Assembly: GCA_963775335.1 (NCBI GenBank)
Contig: CAVZIJ010000003.1
Coordinates: 620,001-684,000 of the forward strand
Direction of reading: 5' to 3'
Origin: CAVQCX01 sp963775335
GTDB taxonomy: Bacteria; Pseudomonadota; Gammaproteobacteria; Chromatiales; Chromatiaceae
DNA length: 64,000 nt
Under the pieces are notes generated by a model, which saw only the letters and a program-made list of their open reading frames with translations, ran no database searches and had not been told where the DNA came from. The position numbers and the translations under genes were made by a program. Of this stretch, positions 16,955-25,939 are shown piece after piece (position 1 is the first letter of the stretch; every line of letters begins with the position of its first letter).

Positions 16955-17406
16955 CCGCAGGCGGGACTGCCGCCGCGCAGCAACAGTGTGCGCAAACGGC
17001 GGTGGACATCGGACGGCAACGCGTCTGCCGGTAGGATCAGGGTGCGCCGTCGCCACCGCCCGAGCGAGAAGCGCAGAACGACGAGCGCCGGAATGACCAG
17101 GCAGCCCGGCGCCAGGCAGGCCTCGGTGCGGTGCCCGTTTCCCAGCGTCAGGGTCCAGTCCGCGCCACCCAGCCAGCGGGCCGCGCGCACGGCCGCACGG
17201 CCCCTGCGCAGCACATGCACCCGCACCGTGTCCGCCAGCCCCAGGGCGATCAGAGCCCCCAGCAGGACGCGGCCACCAGAGTCCAGCGGTGCCACCGCCG
17301 CAGCGACCATGGCCAGTCCATGCACCGCGGAGACCGCGGCGGCCAAGCTGGCCGAGCGGCCCGGCTCAACGAGTAGCAAGCCAGCTTCTGACGAGATCGA
17401 CGCCAT
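16933..17406 (-). CDS. YgfX/CptA-like inner-membrane protein
   Basis: The 157-residue product resembles the YgfX family, which is encoded next to sdhE (ygfY) and was described in E. coli as a membrane-associated cytoskeleton-affecting toxin whose role is debated. The N-terminal pattern L-x-x-x-x-P-x-R-S then H-G-x-A (LLLVEPGRSASLAAAVSAVHG) matches the family's start, followed by two membrane segments (about 22-62) and a basic C-terminal half with GNGHRTEACLAPG. The ATG at 17406 overlaps the upstream sdhE-domain gene by 41 bases, which supports coupled expression. Confidence is limited because these proteins diverge fast. Confidence 0.72.
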   Translation of the reverse strand: MASISSEAGLLLVEPGRSASLAAAVSAVHGLAMVAAAVAPLDSGGRVLLGALIALGLADTVRVHVLRRGRAAVRAARWLGGADWTLTLGNGHRTEACLAPGCLVIPALVVLRFSLGRWRRRTLILPADALPSDVHRRLRTLLLRGGSPACGQGARGE

Positions 17407-18184
17407 GCCTAAGCCCCGGGTCCTCGGGGCTGCCCTGCCCCATAAACCAATCGAGCAGGACCTGATCCGGGGTGTCCAGAAGACGGACGAATATCGCTTG
17501 GTCCTCGACCGGAAGACCGGTGTAGGCGCCGTCCAGAAACGCTTCCAAGATAAGATCGAGCTCCAGCAGCCCGCGCCGGCACTGCCAGCGGAGCCGTTCC
17601 ATATCGGTATCGTGGCCAGCGGTGGCAGGGGTCTGCCCATCGGCAGCCTCGGCCACAGCCTCGCTCGGGCCTTGATGCCCCCTTTCGGCCAGGCTGCGCA
17701 AGTGTCGGAACAGCCGGCGGGCCGACGCCGGCGCGCTGTCCTGCGCCTGCTCCCGCTGGGCAGCGCGCGCAAGCTGCCGGATTTGCTGGGCGTCGGCCCC
17801 GGGATATTCCCGGATCAGCGCTGCCAGGGCGACGTCCCCCTCGGCGAGCAGGCGGTCACGCCAACGCTCGAACACCTTGAAGCGCGCCCGCTCTAATGGG
17901 CTCTGGCGGTCCTCTTCCCCAATCAGATCTTCGATCGCCCGCAGGCTGTCCGGGGTCTCGGTCAGCAGCCGGGTCAGGTAGCGCAGGTGACGTTGCTGTG
18001 CCGGCTTCCCCCTGACGCGACCGTACTCCGCGATGGCCGAGCGCAGCCTGGCGTCGATCTCCAGCCGTGCCAGCACGCCTCCACCGAGGGCAACCAAGCG
18101 CTCTGCGGTACGCTGCAGCGCCAGCATGTCGCGTTTGAGCTGCGACTTGTTCGGGCGCTCCTTCAGGTCCGTGCCATGGCTCAT
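17366..18184 (-). CDS. DarP (YjgA, DUF615) fused to SdhE in one polypeptide
   Basis: Two proteins that are normally separate lie in one uninterrupted frame of 272 residues. The first part (about 1-165) is DarP/YjgA, a 50S ribosomal subunit assembly factor: RPNKSQLKRDMLALQ, then GKPAQQRHLRYLTRLL and the C-terminal ARRLFRHLR. A variable linker (about 166-193) rich in Ala, Glu and Gly follows. The last part (about 195-272) is SdhE, the factor that promotes covalent FAD attachment to succinate dehydrogenase, with LRWQCRRGLLELDLIL and VRLLDTPDQVLLDWFMGQ. An internal ATG at 17602 could start a separate SdhE, but no purine-rich ribosome site precedes it. I chose the ATG at 18184; 18235 is a possible longer start. 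ygfX follows, as next to sdhE elsewhere. Confidence 0.85.
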   Translation of the reverse strand: MSHGTDLKERPNKSQLKRDMLALQRTAERLVALGGGVLARLEIDARLRSAIAEYGRVRGKPAQQRHLRYLTRLLTETPDSLRAIEDLIGEEDRQSPLERARFKVFERWRDRLLAEGDVALAALIREYPGADAQQIRQLARAAQREQAQDSAPASARRLFRHLRSLAERGHQGPSEAVAEAADGQTPATAGHDTDMERLRWQCRRGLLELDLILEAFLDGAYTGLPVEDQAIFVRLLDTPDQVLLDWFMGQGSPEDPGLRHGVDLVRSWLATR

Positions 18185-18333
18185 GAGCGGATGGTAAGGG
18201 CTGGCCCCGTGATCGGCCAGGGTTCCAGGCCGCATTTCTCACCAAGCTCTTGCTGCGGCGCCCGGTCTGGCGCGCGCCTCGTATCCCCGAGAATCTCGGA
18301 GCTCTCACGCCGAGCGTCGTTGGGAAATGCGGG

Positions 18334-20094
18334 CTAAGGCCCCGACGGCTCCAGATACTCGACCACCAGCTGGGGGGTCTCGATCCCCCGGTATGCGTTG
18401 ACGGCCAAACGAAACGCGGCGCGGACAGGTCGATCGGTCAGATCGCCCGGTCCGAGTCGCTCCGCTTGCCCGAACGCGATGCCGTCCACCAGGATCTCCG
18501 TGTCGGGGACGCGGAGCCTGAGCTTGAGATGGTCCTCACCTACGACGCGCCGAGCGGCGATGATCAGCTCGTTGTCGAACAGCGGCTCGGGGAATCCCTG
18601 GCCCCAAGGTCCCCCGTCGGTGAGCTGGCGGGCCAGGTCCAGGGAGAAGTCTTCCGGCTCCAGGGGACCGTCGGATTGCAGCACGCCCTCCAGGGCGTCC
18701 GCCCCGACACGGGCCCTCACCTGGGCATCGAAGGCCCGCTGGAACACCCGGAGATCGCTGGCACGCAAGGTCAGACCGGCGGCGCGGGCATGACCGCCGA
18801 AACGTTGGATCAATCCCGGATGATGGCTGTCCACTCCTGCCAGCGCATCCCGGATGTGCAGGGCATCGATCGAGCGGGCGGAGCCCCTGAGCAGACCGCC
18901 TCCGGCCGGAGCGAAGGCGACGGTGGGCCTCTGAAACTGCTCCCGGATGCGTGCGGCGAGGATGCCGATCACACCCTGATGCCAGTCCTCCTGATAGACG
19001 CACAGGCCGAAAGGCAGCTCACCGCCCTCCTCCAGGCTCAGTCGCGTCAGGGACTCCTCGGCCTGGGCACGCATACGGGCCTCGATACTGCGTCTTTCGC
19101 GGTTGAGCGCATCGAGGCGGAGGGCGAGCGCGTGGGCCCGGGCGGGGTCTTCGGCCAACAGGCATTCGATGCCCAGGGACATGTCTTCGATCCGGCCCGC
19201 GGCGTTGAGGCGCGGCCCGACCACGAAACCGAGATCGGTGGCGGTGGCACGGCAAGGCTCGCGCCCGCCGACGGCGAGCAACGCCAGCACGCCGGGTCGG
19301 GCCCGCCTGGCCCGGATCCTGCGCAGGCCCTGCTCGACGAGGATGCGGTTATTGGCGTCCAGGCAGACCAGATCCGCGACCGAGCCGAGCGCGACCAGGT
19401 CGAGCAAGTCCGTCAGCGCGGGCTGCGGCTCGGCGCCTGTCGCATGCCAGCCACTCTCCCGAAGCCTCGCCCGCAGCGCGGCCATCACATAGAAGATGAC
19501 TCCGACCCCGGCCAGATGCTTGCTGGCGAAGCCGTTGCCCGGCAGGTTCGGATTGACGATGACGGCCGCATCCGGCAGGCAGTCCCCGGGCAGATGGTGA
19601 TCGGTAACGATCACGGGGACGCCCGCGGCCTTGGCGGCGGCGACCCCGGCGAGGCTCGAGATCCCGTTGTCCACGGTGACGATAAGATCCGGCCGGCGCC
19701 GCAGGCCCTCCTCCACGAGTGCCGGCGTGAGACCATAGCCGTGACGGAAACGGTCGGGGACTAGGTAGCCGGGATCGCGGGCACCCAGGGCACGCAAGGC
19801 CAGTACGCCAAGGGTGCAGCCGGTCGCGCCGTCCGCGTCGAAGTCTCCCGCCAGCAGGATGCGGCCGCCTCGCTCGATACGGTCGCTAAGCAACTCCGCG
19901 GCCTCGATTGCGCCGCCAAGGGATGAGACCGGGAGCAAATCCCCGAGGGCGAGGTGAAGCTCCTGGGCCGAGTCCAGGCCGCGCGCCGAATACACCCGCC
20001 GCAGCACCGGGTGCAGGGTCCGGGGCAGACCCTGGCCGTCCCGGGCGGAGCGGCGCAGGATTCTCCTGCCGTTGAGCTGTGCAGATCTGGCCAA
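18334..20094 (-). CDS. recJ: Single-stranded-DNA-specific 5'-3' exonuclease RecJ
   Basis: RecJ degrades single-stranded DNA in mismatch repair, base-excision repair and recombination at stalled forks. The 586 residues show the DHH-family metal motifs DFDADGA (84-90), VDNGISS (141-147) and VTDHHLPGD (163-171), the GPRLNAAGRIEDM box and a DHHA1-type C-terminal domain with RFGGHARAAGLTL. An OB-fold-like segment closes the protein. The start is a TTG at 20094 with a GGGGGAG run upstream. Length is the usual one for the family. Confidence 0.96.
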   Translation of the reverse strand: MARSAQLNGRRILRRSARDGQGLPRTLHPVLRRVYSARGLDSAQELHLALGDLLPVSSLGGAIEAAELLSDRIERGGRILLAGDFDADGATGCTLGVLALRALGARDPGYLVPDRFRHGYGLTPALVEEGLRRRPDLIVTVDNGISSLAGVAAAKAAGVPVIVTDHHLPGDCLPDAAVIVNPNLPGNGFASKHLAGVGVIFYVMAALRARLRESGWHATGAEPQPALTDLLDLVALGSVADLVCLDANNRILVEQGLRRIRARRARPGVLALLAVGGREPCRATATDLGFVVGPRLNAAGRIEDMSLGIECLLAEDPARAHALALRLDALNRERRSIEARMRAQAEESLTRLSLEEGGELPFGLCVYQEDWHQGVIGILAARIREQFQRPTVAFAPAGGGLLRGSARSIDALHIRDALAGVDSHHPGLIQRFGGHARAAGLTLRASDLRVFQRAFDAQVRARVGADALEGVLQSDGPLEPEDFSLDLARQLTDGGPWGQGFPEPLFDNELIIAARRVVGEDHLKLRLRVPDTEILVDGIAFGQAERLGPGDLTDRPVRAAFRLAVNAYRGIETPQLVVEYLEPSGP

Positions 20095-20238
20095 ACCCCG
20101 GTCTCCCCCGCCCCCCTGATCGAGGCGCCCTCGATCTTAGGCAACCGGCTGCGCCCGTTCAACCTGTTGTCCGGCTCGGTGGAGCCTTGCGCAAGAGGCT
20201 GATAGGATTACCCGCCTCGTGTCCCCATTTGCCGCCTC

Positions 20239-20997
20239 ATGTCTTTTCCGCCGACCTGGTCATCCCCCCCGCAGGTCCCAACCCTCGCCGCGGATGAGAT
20301 TCACCTCTGGTGGATCGATGCCGAGCGCTGCGCCTGGGAGCTGCCGGAATGGCTGTCGGCCGACGAGCGGGCCCGAGCGCGGCGCCAGGGTGACGGTTCG
20401 CAGTTCGCCTATTTCCGCTGCGCCCTGCGCGCGCTGCTCGCCTTCTATCTGGACGCCGAGCCCGAGGACCTGTGCTTCGCCTATGGGCCACACGGCAAGC
20501 CACAGCTGCGCTCGCCGTTCCGCTCGCTTGCTTTCAACCTGGCCCATTCCCAGGGGCATGGACTGCTGGCAATCCGCTCCGAAGGCGAGCTGGGGATCGA
20601 TCTGGAGCGGGTGAGGCCCTTCGAGCGGACGCTGCAGATCGCCCGCCGACAGCTCGGACCCCAAGCGGAGCGCGAGCTGTCGCTGTTGCCGGAGCCAAGG
20701 CGGACCGAGCTGTTCTTCGAGCACTGGGCACGCATGGAGGCATGCACCAAGGCCTTGGGAGGCAGTGTCTTCGATGCCCCCAGCGCCGCGCTCGACTGCC
20801 TGAGCTTCGTTCCCCGCCCGGGCTGGCGGGCAGCGCTGGCGTCGGTTGAACCCCTGCCCGCCCTCGCCGCTTGGCGAACATTCGCGTTTCCTCCTCACCC
20901 GGGGGAATGGCGAGCAGGAACATCTAGGTTCCAGAGACGGCGCAACGATGCCCGAGGGCTCTCCCGAGCTTCAAGAAACGGAGTCGCTGATGAGTAA
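20239..20997 (+). CDS. Sfp-type 4'-phosphopantetheinyl transferase
   Basis: The enzyme moves 4'-phosphopantetheine from coenzyme A to a conserved Ser of carrier proteins. The 252-residue length and the motifs FNLAHS (99-104), GIDLERV (119-125, metal-binding Asp121 and Glu123) and HWARMEACTKALGG (162-175) place it in the Sfp/EntD group. In Sfp the last motif is W-x-x-K-E-x-x-x-K; here the first Lys is Met166 while Glu167 and Lys171 are kept. The C-terminal 40 residues are basic and poorly conserved. The stop overlaps the galE start by 8 bases. Within 8 kb lies an exosortase-associated acyl carrier protein (28916-29164) that would need this modification, and acpS is absent from its usual place after pdxJ. 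Confidence 0.88.
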   Translation: MSFPPTWSSPPQVPTLAADEIHLWWIDAERCAWELPEWLSADERARARRQGDGSQFAYFRCALRALLAFYLDAEPEDLCFAYGPHGKPQLRSPFRSLAFNLAHSQGHGLLAIRSEGELGIDLERVRPFERTLQIARRQLGPQAERELSLLPEPRRTELFFEHWARMEACTKALGGSVFDAPSAALDCLSFVPRPGWRAALASVEPLPALAAWRTFAFPPHPGEWRAGTSRFQRRRNDARGLSRASRNGVADE

Positions 20998-21985
20998 GGG
21001 TATTCTGGTCACCGGCGGGGCCGGCTACATCGGCAGTCACGTGGTGCTGCAGCTCGGCCTGGCCGGCGAGGCCGTGGTGACGCTGGACAATCTCAGCACC
21101 GGATTTGCCGAGGCGGTGCTTCATGGGGAGCTCGTGGTGGGCGATACGGGTGATTGCGCGACCGTCGCCCGCATCCTTCGGGAGCATGATGTGGACACGG
21201 TGATGCACTTCGCCGCCCACACCGTGGTGCCCGAGTCCGTCGCAGACCCGCTCAAGTATTACGCCAACAATACCTGCGCCACCCAGCGGCTGTTGCGCTG
21301 CTGTGCCGAGGCAGGCGTGGACCACTTCGTGTTCTCTTCGACCGCGGCAGTCTACGGCATACCGCTCGAGGGTCGGGCATCCGAGGACTCCCCAACCGTC
21401 CCCATCAATCCCTACGGGACCTCGAAGCTGATGGCCGAGTGGATGCTCCGGGACCTGTGCCGGGCGGAGGCGATGCGTCACGTCATCCTGCGCTATTTCA
21501 ATGTCGCCGGCTCCGATCCGGAAGGCCGCGTCGGCCAGTCCACACGCAGCGCCACCCTGCTGACCAAGGTGGCGTGCGAGGCGGCCGTGGGCAAACGCGA
21601 GGCGGTATCCATCTTCGGTACCGACTATCCGACCCCCGACGGAACGGGCATCCGGGATTACATCCATGTCCATGACTTGGCAAAGGCCCACGTCCAAGCG
21701 CTGCACTACTTGCGTGCGGGCGATCCCTCGGCCACTCTCAACTGCGGCTACGGCCACGGCTACAGCGTGCGTGAAGTCCTGGATGCGGTGGGGCGCGCCA
21801 ATGATGGACGGCCTCTCAGGGTCCGGGAAGCAGCGCGGCGCGCGGGCGATCCTCCCAGCCTGGTCGCCGAGGCCACTCGGATCCGCGAGGTGCTCCGCTG
21901 GCATCCCGAGCTCGACGACTTAGATGCGATCGTGCGCAGCTCGCTCGCCTGGGAGAGAAGGCTGGCTGCGAGACCGGTGCGGTGA
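20990..21985 (+). CDS. galE: UDP-glucose 4-epimerase
   Basis: GalE interconverts UDP-glucose and UDP-galactose (some members also the N-acetyl forms) and so supplies sugar nucleotides for surface polysaccharides. The 331-residue protein starts with the NAD-binding motif TGGAGYIGS (8-16), has the catalytic Ser-Tyr-Lys residues in SSTAAVYG and INPYGTSK, and the RYFNVAGSDPEGRVG segment specific to GalE. The ATG at 20990 is preceded by GGAG 6 bases upstream and overlaps the end of the phosphopantetheinyl transferase gene. The neighbouring XrtA polysaccharide locus is the obvious consumer of its product. Confidence 0.93.
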   Translation: MSKGILVTGGAGYIGSHVVLQLGLAGEAVVTLDNLSTGFAEAVLHGELVVGDTGDCATVARILREHDVDTVMHFAAHTVVPESVADPLKYYANNTCATQRLLRCCAEAGVDHFVFSSTAAVYGIPLEGRASEDSPTVPINPYGTSKLMAEWMLRDLCRAEAMRHVILRYFNVAGSDPEGRVGQSTRSATLLTKVACEAAVGKREAVSIFGTDYPTPDGTGIRDYIHVHDLAKAHVQALHYLRAGDPSATLNCGYGHGYSVREVLDAVGRANDGRPLRVREAARRAGDPPSLVAEATRIREVLRWHPELDDLDAIVRSSLAWERRLAARPVR

Positions 21986-22015
21986 ATGACCGCCGAGCGC
22001 CAGGCCCCTGGCCGG

Positions 22016-22777
22016 TCAATGCGCTTTGCGGTACGAGTCGATCAGCTCGCGCACGTAGCGCCCCGGGATCGCGTAGCTGATGCCGGTCGGCCGGGTGAGG
22101 GCCGATTCCTTGCTTTCTTTGACCAGCACGCTGTTGATGACCCCGACGACCTTGCCGGTGTCGATCTCGTAGAGCGGGCTCCCGCTGTTGCCCGGGTAGG
22201 CGGTGGCGTCCAGCTGGTAGACATCGTAGGGCGCACGCATCTGGCGAATCATCTTGGCGGTGAGACGCTCCGGGCTCGTTGTCGGGATCACGATCGGGGT
22301 GATCGCCGAAACGATCCCGCGGTGGGTCACCGGCGTCAGGCCGAGGATCATGCCGATCGGGAAGCCGGTGAAGGCATACCGGGCTCCCTCCCGCACCTCG
22401 TCGGTCGCCAACTGCATGGGCTTCAGCGGAGCGCCGGAGACCTTGAGCAGACAGAGATCATGCACCGGGTCTCTTGCAACGATCTCTGCAGTGCGCAGCT
22501 CGATCCTGCCCCCAGAGCGGAAAAAGACGGCATGGGATTCGCGGTGCTCGCGGTCGAGCAGCTCGGAGATCACATGCAGGTTGGTGACCACCAGCGTGCC
22601 GTCGGCGACGACGAAGCCGGTACCCCGGAAATCCGCCGGCGGAGAGCGTATCGGCAGCTCGGTGCCGACTGCCACGACGCTCGCTTTGATCCGGGCCACC
22701 GTGTCGGGCAGCCCCTCGGCCAGGCAGGACCCCTGGGCGGTCACCCAGATCACCAAGGCCAACGCCAGTCTATACAT
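22016..22777 (-). CDS. Exported trypsin-like (S1) serine protease
   Basis: This is a 253-residue S1-type protease with a signal peptide (1-20, cleavage near CLAEG) and no PDZ domain. The triad is intact: His in VVTNLHVIS, Asp in DPVHDLCLLKV and Ser in YPGNSGSPL. An acidic or basic loop (about 165-185) is inserted before the Ser motif. It is convergent with galE (30 bases between stops) and divergent from the VanZ-like gene (78 bases between starts). A stand-alone periplasmic protease beside an exosortase locus could trim secreted proteins, but nothing in the sequence ties it to a substrate. Confidence 0.85.
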   Translation of the reverse strand: MYRLALALVIWVTAQGSCLAEGLPDTVARIKASVVAVGTELPIRSPPADFRGTGFVVADGTLVVTNLHVISELLDREHRESHAVFFRSGGRIELRTAEIVARDPVHDLCLLKVSGAPLKPMQLATDEVREGARYAFTGFPIGMILGLTPVTHRGIVSAITPIVIPTTSPERLTAKMIRQMRAPYDVYQLDATAYPGNSGSPLYEIDTGKVVGVINSVLVKESKESALTRPTGISYAIPGRYVRELIDSYRKAH

Positions 22778-22855
22778 GGATCTGCTCGCCTCGAGGGGGT
22801 TTTTGGCTATCCTGTGAGCGGCCCACCCGGCCCCGGATCACCTTCCCAGGACCCC

Positions 22856-24280
22856 ATGACGACCCGCCTACCGCATACTGCCGATCCCGATGACCAGCGA
22901 CAGCGGGACGCTGCGTGGGCAGGCCGAGTCGTGCTCGTCGGCTGCTTAGCATACGCGCTGTTCGTGGTGTACGGCAGTCTCGTGCCCTTGAACTTCCGGC
23001 CTATGCCTCTGGCGGAGGCCTGGCAGTCGTTCCGCAAGATCCCGTTCTTGCATCTGGGGATCGGTCAGCGGGCCGACTGGGTGGCCAATGTCCTGCTGTT
23101 CATACCCCTGAGCTTCCTGTGGCTCGAAGCTCTGGCGCCCAGGCGTTTTTCACCGCGCCTCGCCGCTGCCACGGCGGTCTTGTTGATCTGCGCCGCCCTG
23201 AGCGTGCTCATAGAGTTCGTGCAGCTGTTCTTTCCGCCGAGGACGGTGTCCCAGAACGATATCTACGCAGAGACTCTCGGTGCCCTGATCGGGGTATTGG
23301 GGTGGTGGTGGCTTGGTGGGCGGCTCAGGCTCTGGCTTGCCGCCTGGAAGGCCGAGCGGGCCGCCACGTCTCTGGCCGAGCAGGCGCTCTGGACCTACCT
23401 CGCCGGGGTCTTCGTCTACAATGTCCTGCCGCTGGACCTGACCATCAGTCCGGTGGAGATCTACCACAAATGGTCGCACGGAGCCATCCGCCTGGTGCCG
23501 TTCTCACACCTGGATGCCAACCTGGCACAGGCCCTTTATGGGCTCGGGACCGACGCGATGATCTGGATGCCCGTCCCCGTGCTCTGGGTGCTCGCTGGGC
23601 GGAGATCCGTCGTTCATGCCTGGCTCCTGGCGACCGGGGCGGCCGCTATGCTGGAGGTGGCCCAGCTCTTTGTCTGGTCGCGAATCACCGATCTCACCCA
23701 GATCCTTACCGCGAGTACCGGGGCCGGGTTGGCCGCCGTCGGCATGCACTGGGTCAAGCACCCGCCGCCGGTGGAAGCGAGCGGCCGCGGCATCACCCTG
23801 TCTCCCTTTCTTTGGGTCGTCATCGGAATTGCGGTCTGGTCGGCGACGCTTCTAATGATCTTCTGGTACCCGTTTGATTTCCATATCGATCGGGCGTATC
23901 TCACAACACGCGTGCCGATGCTGTTCAGGGTGCCTTTCTACAACTACTACTACGGCAGCGAATATCGTGCCGCCACCGAGGTGCTCCACAAGATGTTGTT
24001 CCCCGCCCCTCTCGGCGCGCTCCTCGCCCTGGGCTTGAGGCGATTGCCGCGAAGCTTTCCGCGCAATCTTTATGGCGTCCTGACGGTGATCTTCATCCCG
24101 GCGTTGCCCCTGGCCATCGAGGTCGGAAAGCTGGCCCTGCCGAACAAATTTCCAGACAGCACCAACTGGGCGCTGGAAACGATTTCCATCGTCGCAGTCT
24201 ACGCGGCCACCCGCTGGGTCGAGAACCGCCTGCGCGGGCGCCGCCGCGCGTTGACTCCGGGCCTGGTACTGCGTCGCTGA
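22856..24280 (+). CDS. Membrane protein with two VanZ-like domains
   Basis: The 474-residue protein has about ten membrane segments and two VanZ-like modules. The first (about 25-150) has FVVYGSLVPLNFRP, then DWVANVLLFIPLSF and LIEFVQLFFPPRTVSQNDIYAETLGALIG; the second (about 175-305) has KWSHGAIRLVPFSH and LEVAQLFVWSRITDLTQILTAS. A C-terminal part with four more segments follows. VanZ was named for its role in teicoplanin resistance; long VanZ-family proteins recur beside exosortase A loci, with no known biochemical role. The ATG at 22856 was chosen because the open frame upstream overlaps the protease gene on the other strand. It leads into the ligase gene 63 bases later. Confidence 0.85.
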   Translation: MTTRLPHTADPDDQRQRDAAWAGRVVLVGCLAYALFVVYGSLVPLNFRPMPLAEAWQSFRKIPFLHLGIGQRADWVANVLLFIPLSFLWLEALAPRRFSPRLAAATAVLLICAALSVLIEFVQLFFPPRTVSQNDIYAETLGALIGVLGWWWLGGRLRLWLAAWKAERAATSLAEQALWTYLAGVFVYNVLPLDLTISPVEIYHKWSHGAIRLVPFSHLDANLAQALYGLGTDAMIWMPVPVLWVLAGRRSVVHAWLLATGAAAMLEVAQLFVWSRITDLTQILTASTGAGLAAVGMHWVKHPPPVEASGRGITLSPFLWVVIGIAVWSATLLMIFWYPFDFHIDRAYLTTRVPMLFRVPFYNYYYGSEYRAATEVLHKMLFPAPLGALLALGLRRLPRSFPRNLYGVLTVIFIPALPLAIEVGKLALPNKFPDSTNWALETISIVAVYAATRWVENRLRGRRRALTPGLVLRR

Positions 24281-24343
24281 GCCGGTGTGCCGCCCTGCCC
24301 TGCCTGGTAACATACCGACCGATCTTCAGCCCGGTCCGATCCC

Positions 24344-25939
24344 TTGAGCGATCTACTCGCACATCTCATCCGACGCCAGGCCCGGCTTTGCCCCGACGCG
24401 CCGGCGTTGCGCCATAGCCGGCAGCAGCTGAGCTATGGCGACCTTTGGAGCCTGATCGAGGCCACGGCCGGTGGGCTGGTCGCCGGCGCTCTGGGTCCCG
24501 GCGAGCGGGTTGCGGTCTATCTGCCCAAGCGCATCGAGACCGTGGCGGGGCTGTTTGCGGCTGCCGCCGCCGGCGGTGTTCTTGTGCCCGTCAATCCCCT
24601 GCTCAAGCCGCGCCAGGTCGGCTACATCCTGCGCGACTGTAACGTGCGGGTCCTCATCACCTCGATCGACCGCGCCAAGCTGCTCGCCGAGGAGCTGGAG
24701 CAATGTCACGACCTGCGCACTCTCGTCCTCGTCGACGGCGCCGAGGCGGGACCGCCCAGCCCGCGGCACGTCTTGACCCTGTCCTGGGAACAGCTGCTCG
24801 CGGGTGCCGCGCCCGGCTGCCGGCCGCACCGTCGCATCGACCAGGACATGGCCGCCATCCTCTACACCTCCGGGAGCACCGGCCGCCCGAAAGGGGTAGT
24901 GCTGTCCCACCGCAATCTGGCCGCCGGCGCGGCCAGCGTGACCCAGTACCTGGAGAACCAGCCGACCGATCGAATATTGGCGGTGCTGCCGTTCAGCTTC
25001 GACTACGGCCTCAGCCAACTGACCACCGCATTTCAGGCTGGCGCCTGCGCGGTGCTCATGGACTACCTGCTGCCCCGGGATGTCCCGAAGGCGGTGGCTG
25101 AGCATGGCATCACCGGACTCGCCGCAGTGCCGCCGCTTTGGACGCAGCTCGCGGCGCTCCGATGGCCATCGGAGGCGGTGCGCAGTCTGCGCTACATCAC
25201 CAACTCCGGCGGCGCCATGCCCCGGGCCGTCACGGCCTCCTTGCGCCGGGCGCTGCCCCACACCCGCGTCTTCCTCATGTATGGCCTCACCGAAGCCTTC
25301 CGCTCTACCTACCTGCCTCCGGAGCTGGTCGACAGCCACCCCGACTCCATGGGGCAGGCCATACCGAACGCCGAGATCCTCGTGGTACGGGAAGATGGCA
25401 GTCTCTGCGCCCCCGGGGAGCCCGGCGAGCTGGTGCACCGTGGAGCCCTGGTGGGGCTCGGCTATTGGAACGACCCCGAGCGCACGTTGGAGCGGTTCCG
25501 AGCCGCTCCGGGGCAACCGCCGGAGCTCACCAATCCAGAGATAGCGGTCTGGTCGGGAGATCAGGTGCGCCGCGACGAGGCGGGTCTGCTCTACTTCGTC
25601 GGTCGCAAGGACGAGATGATCAAGACCTCGGGATATCGGGTGAGTCCGACCGAGGTCGAGGAAATTGTCTACGCCGGCGGTCAGATAGCCGAAGCGGCGG
25701 CCCTGGGCGTTGTGCACGGCGAGCTCGGCCAAGCGATCGTCGTGGTGGCGGTACCGTTGGAGCAGGCACAGGCCACTGAGGACGAGATCGTCCAGCACTG
25801 CCGGCGGGAGCTGCCTAATTTCATGGTGCCTCAGCGGGTCCTGTTCCGTGACGCGCTGCCCCGCAACCCCAACGGCAAGATCGACCGCCGCTCGCTTGCC
25901 GAGGAGCTCAAGAACCTGTTCGTCTCGGAGCCGCCATGA
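24344..25939 (+). CDS. Acyl-CoA ligase (AMP-forming), exosortase A system-associated
   Basis: This is an ANL-superfamily enzyme that should activate a carboxylic acid as an acyl-adenylate and transfer it to CoA or directly to a carrier protein. The 531 residues contain the AMP-binding loop YTSGSTGRPKGVVLSH (about 172-187), the MYGLTEAFRSTYLP segment, the GRKDEMIKTSGYRVSPTEVEE hinge region and the catalytic Lys in NGKIDRRSL. It matches the subgroup encoded in XrtA loci (TIGR03098 type). The start is a TTG (24344). The gene overlaps the PLP decarboxylase by 4 bases (ATGA), so the two are co-translated. The acyl substrate is unknown; the acyl carrier protein at 28916-29164 is a likely acceptor. 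Confidence 0.93.
   Translation: MSDLLAHLIRRQARLCPDAPALRHSRQQLSYGDLWSLIEATAGGLVAGALGPGERVAVYLPKRIETVAGLFAAAAAGGVLVPVNPLLKPRQVGYILRDCNVRVLITSIDRAKLLAEELEQCHDLRTLVLVDGAEAGPPSPRHVLTLSWEQLLAGAAPGCRPHRRIDQDMAAILYTSGSTGRPKGVVLSHRNLAAGAASVTQYLENQPTDRILAVLPFSFDYGLSQLTTAFQAGACAVLMDYLLPRDVPKAVAEHGITGLAAVPPLWTQLAALRWPSEAVRSLRYITNSGGAMPRAVTASLRRALPHTRVFLMYGLTEAFRSTYLPPELVDSHPDSMGQAIPNAEILVVREDGSLCAPGEPGELVHRGALVGLGYWNDPERTLERFRAAPGQPPELTNPEIAVWSGDQVRRDEAGLLYFVGRKDEMIKTSGYRVSPTEVEEIVYAGGQIAEAAALGVVHGELGQAIVVVAVPLEQAQATEDEIVQHCRRELPNFMVPQRVLFRDALPRNPNGKIDRRSLAEELKNLFVSEPP

Noticed and set aside
17366..17602. Separate sdhE gene starting at 17602
   Set aside because: The Met lies in a continuous frame with DarP and lacks a purine-rich ribosome site, so I call one fused protein and keep the separate start only as an alternative.
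21986..22855. N-terminal extension of the VanZ-like gene
   Set aside because: It lies antisense to the serine protease and has no hydrophobic segments or family match.
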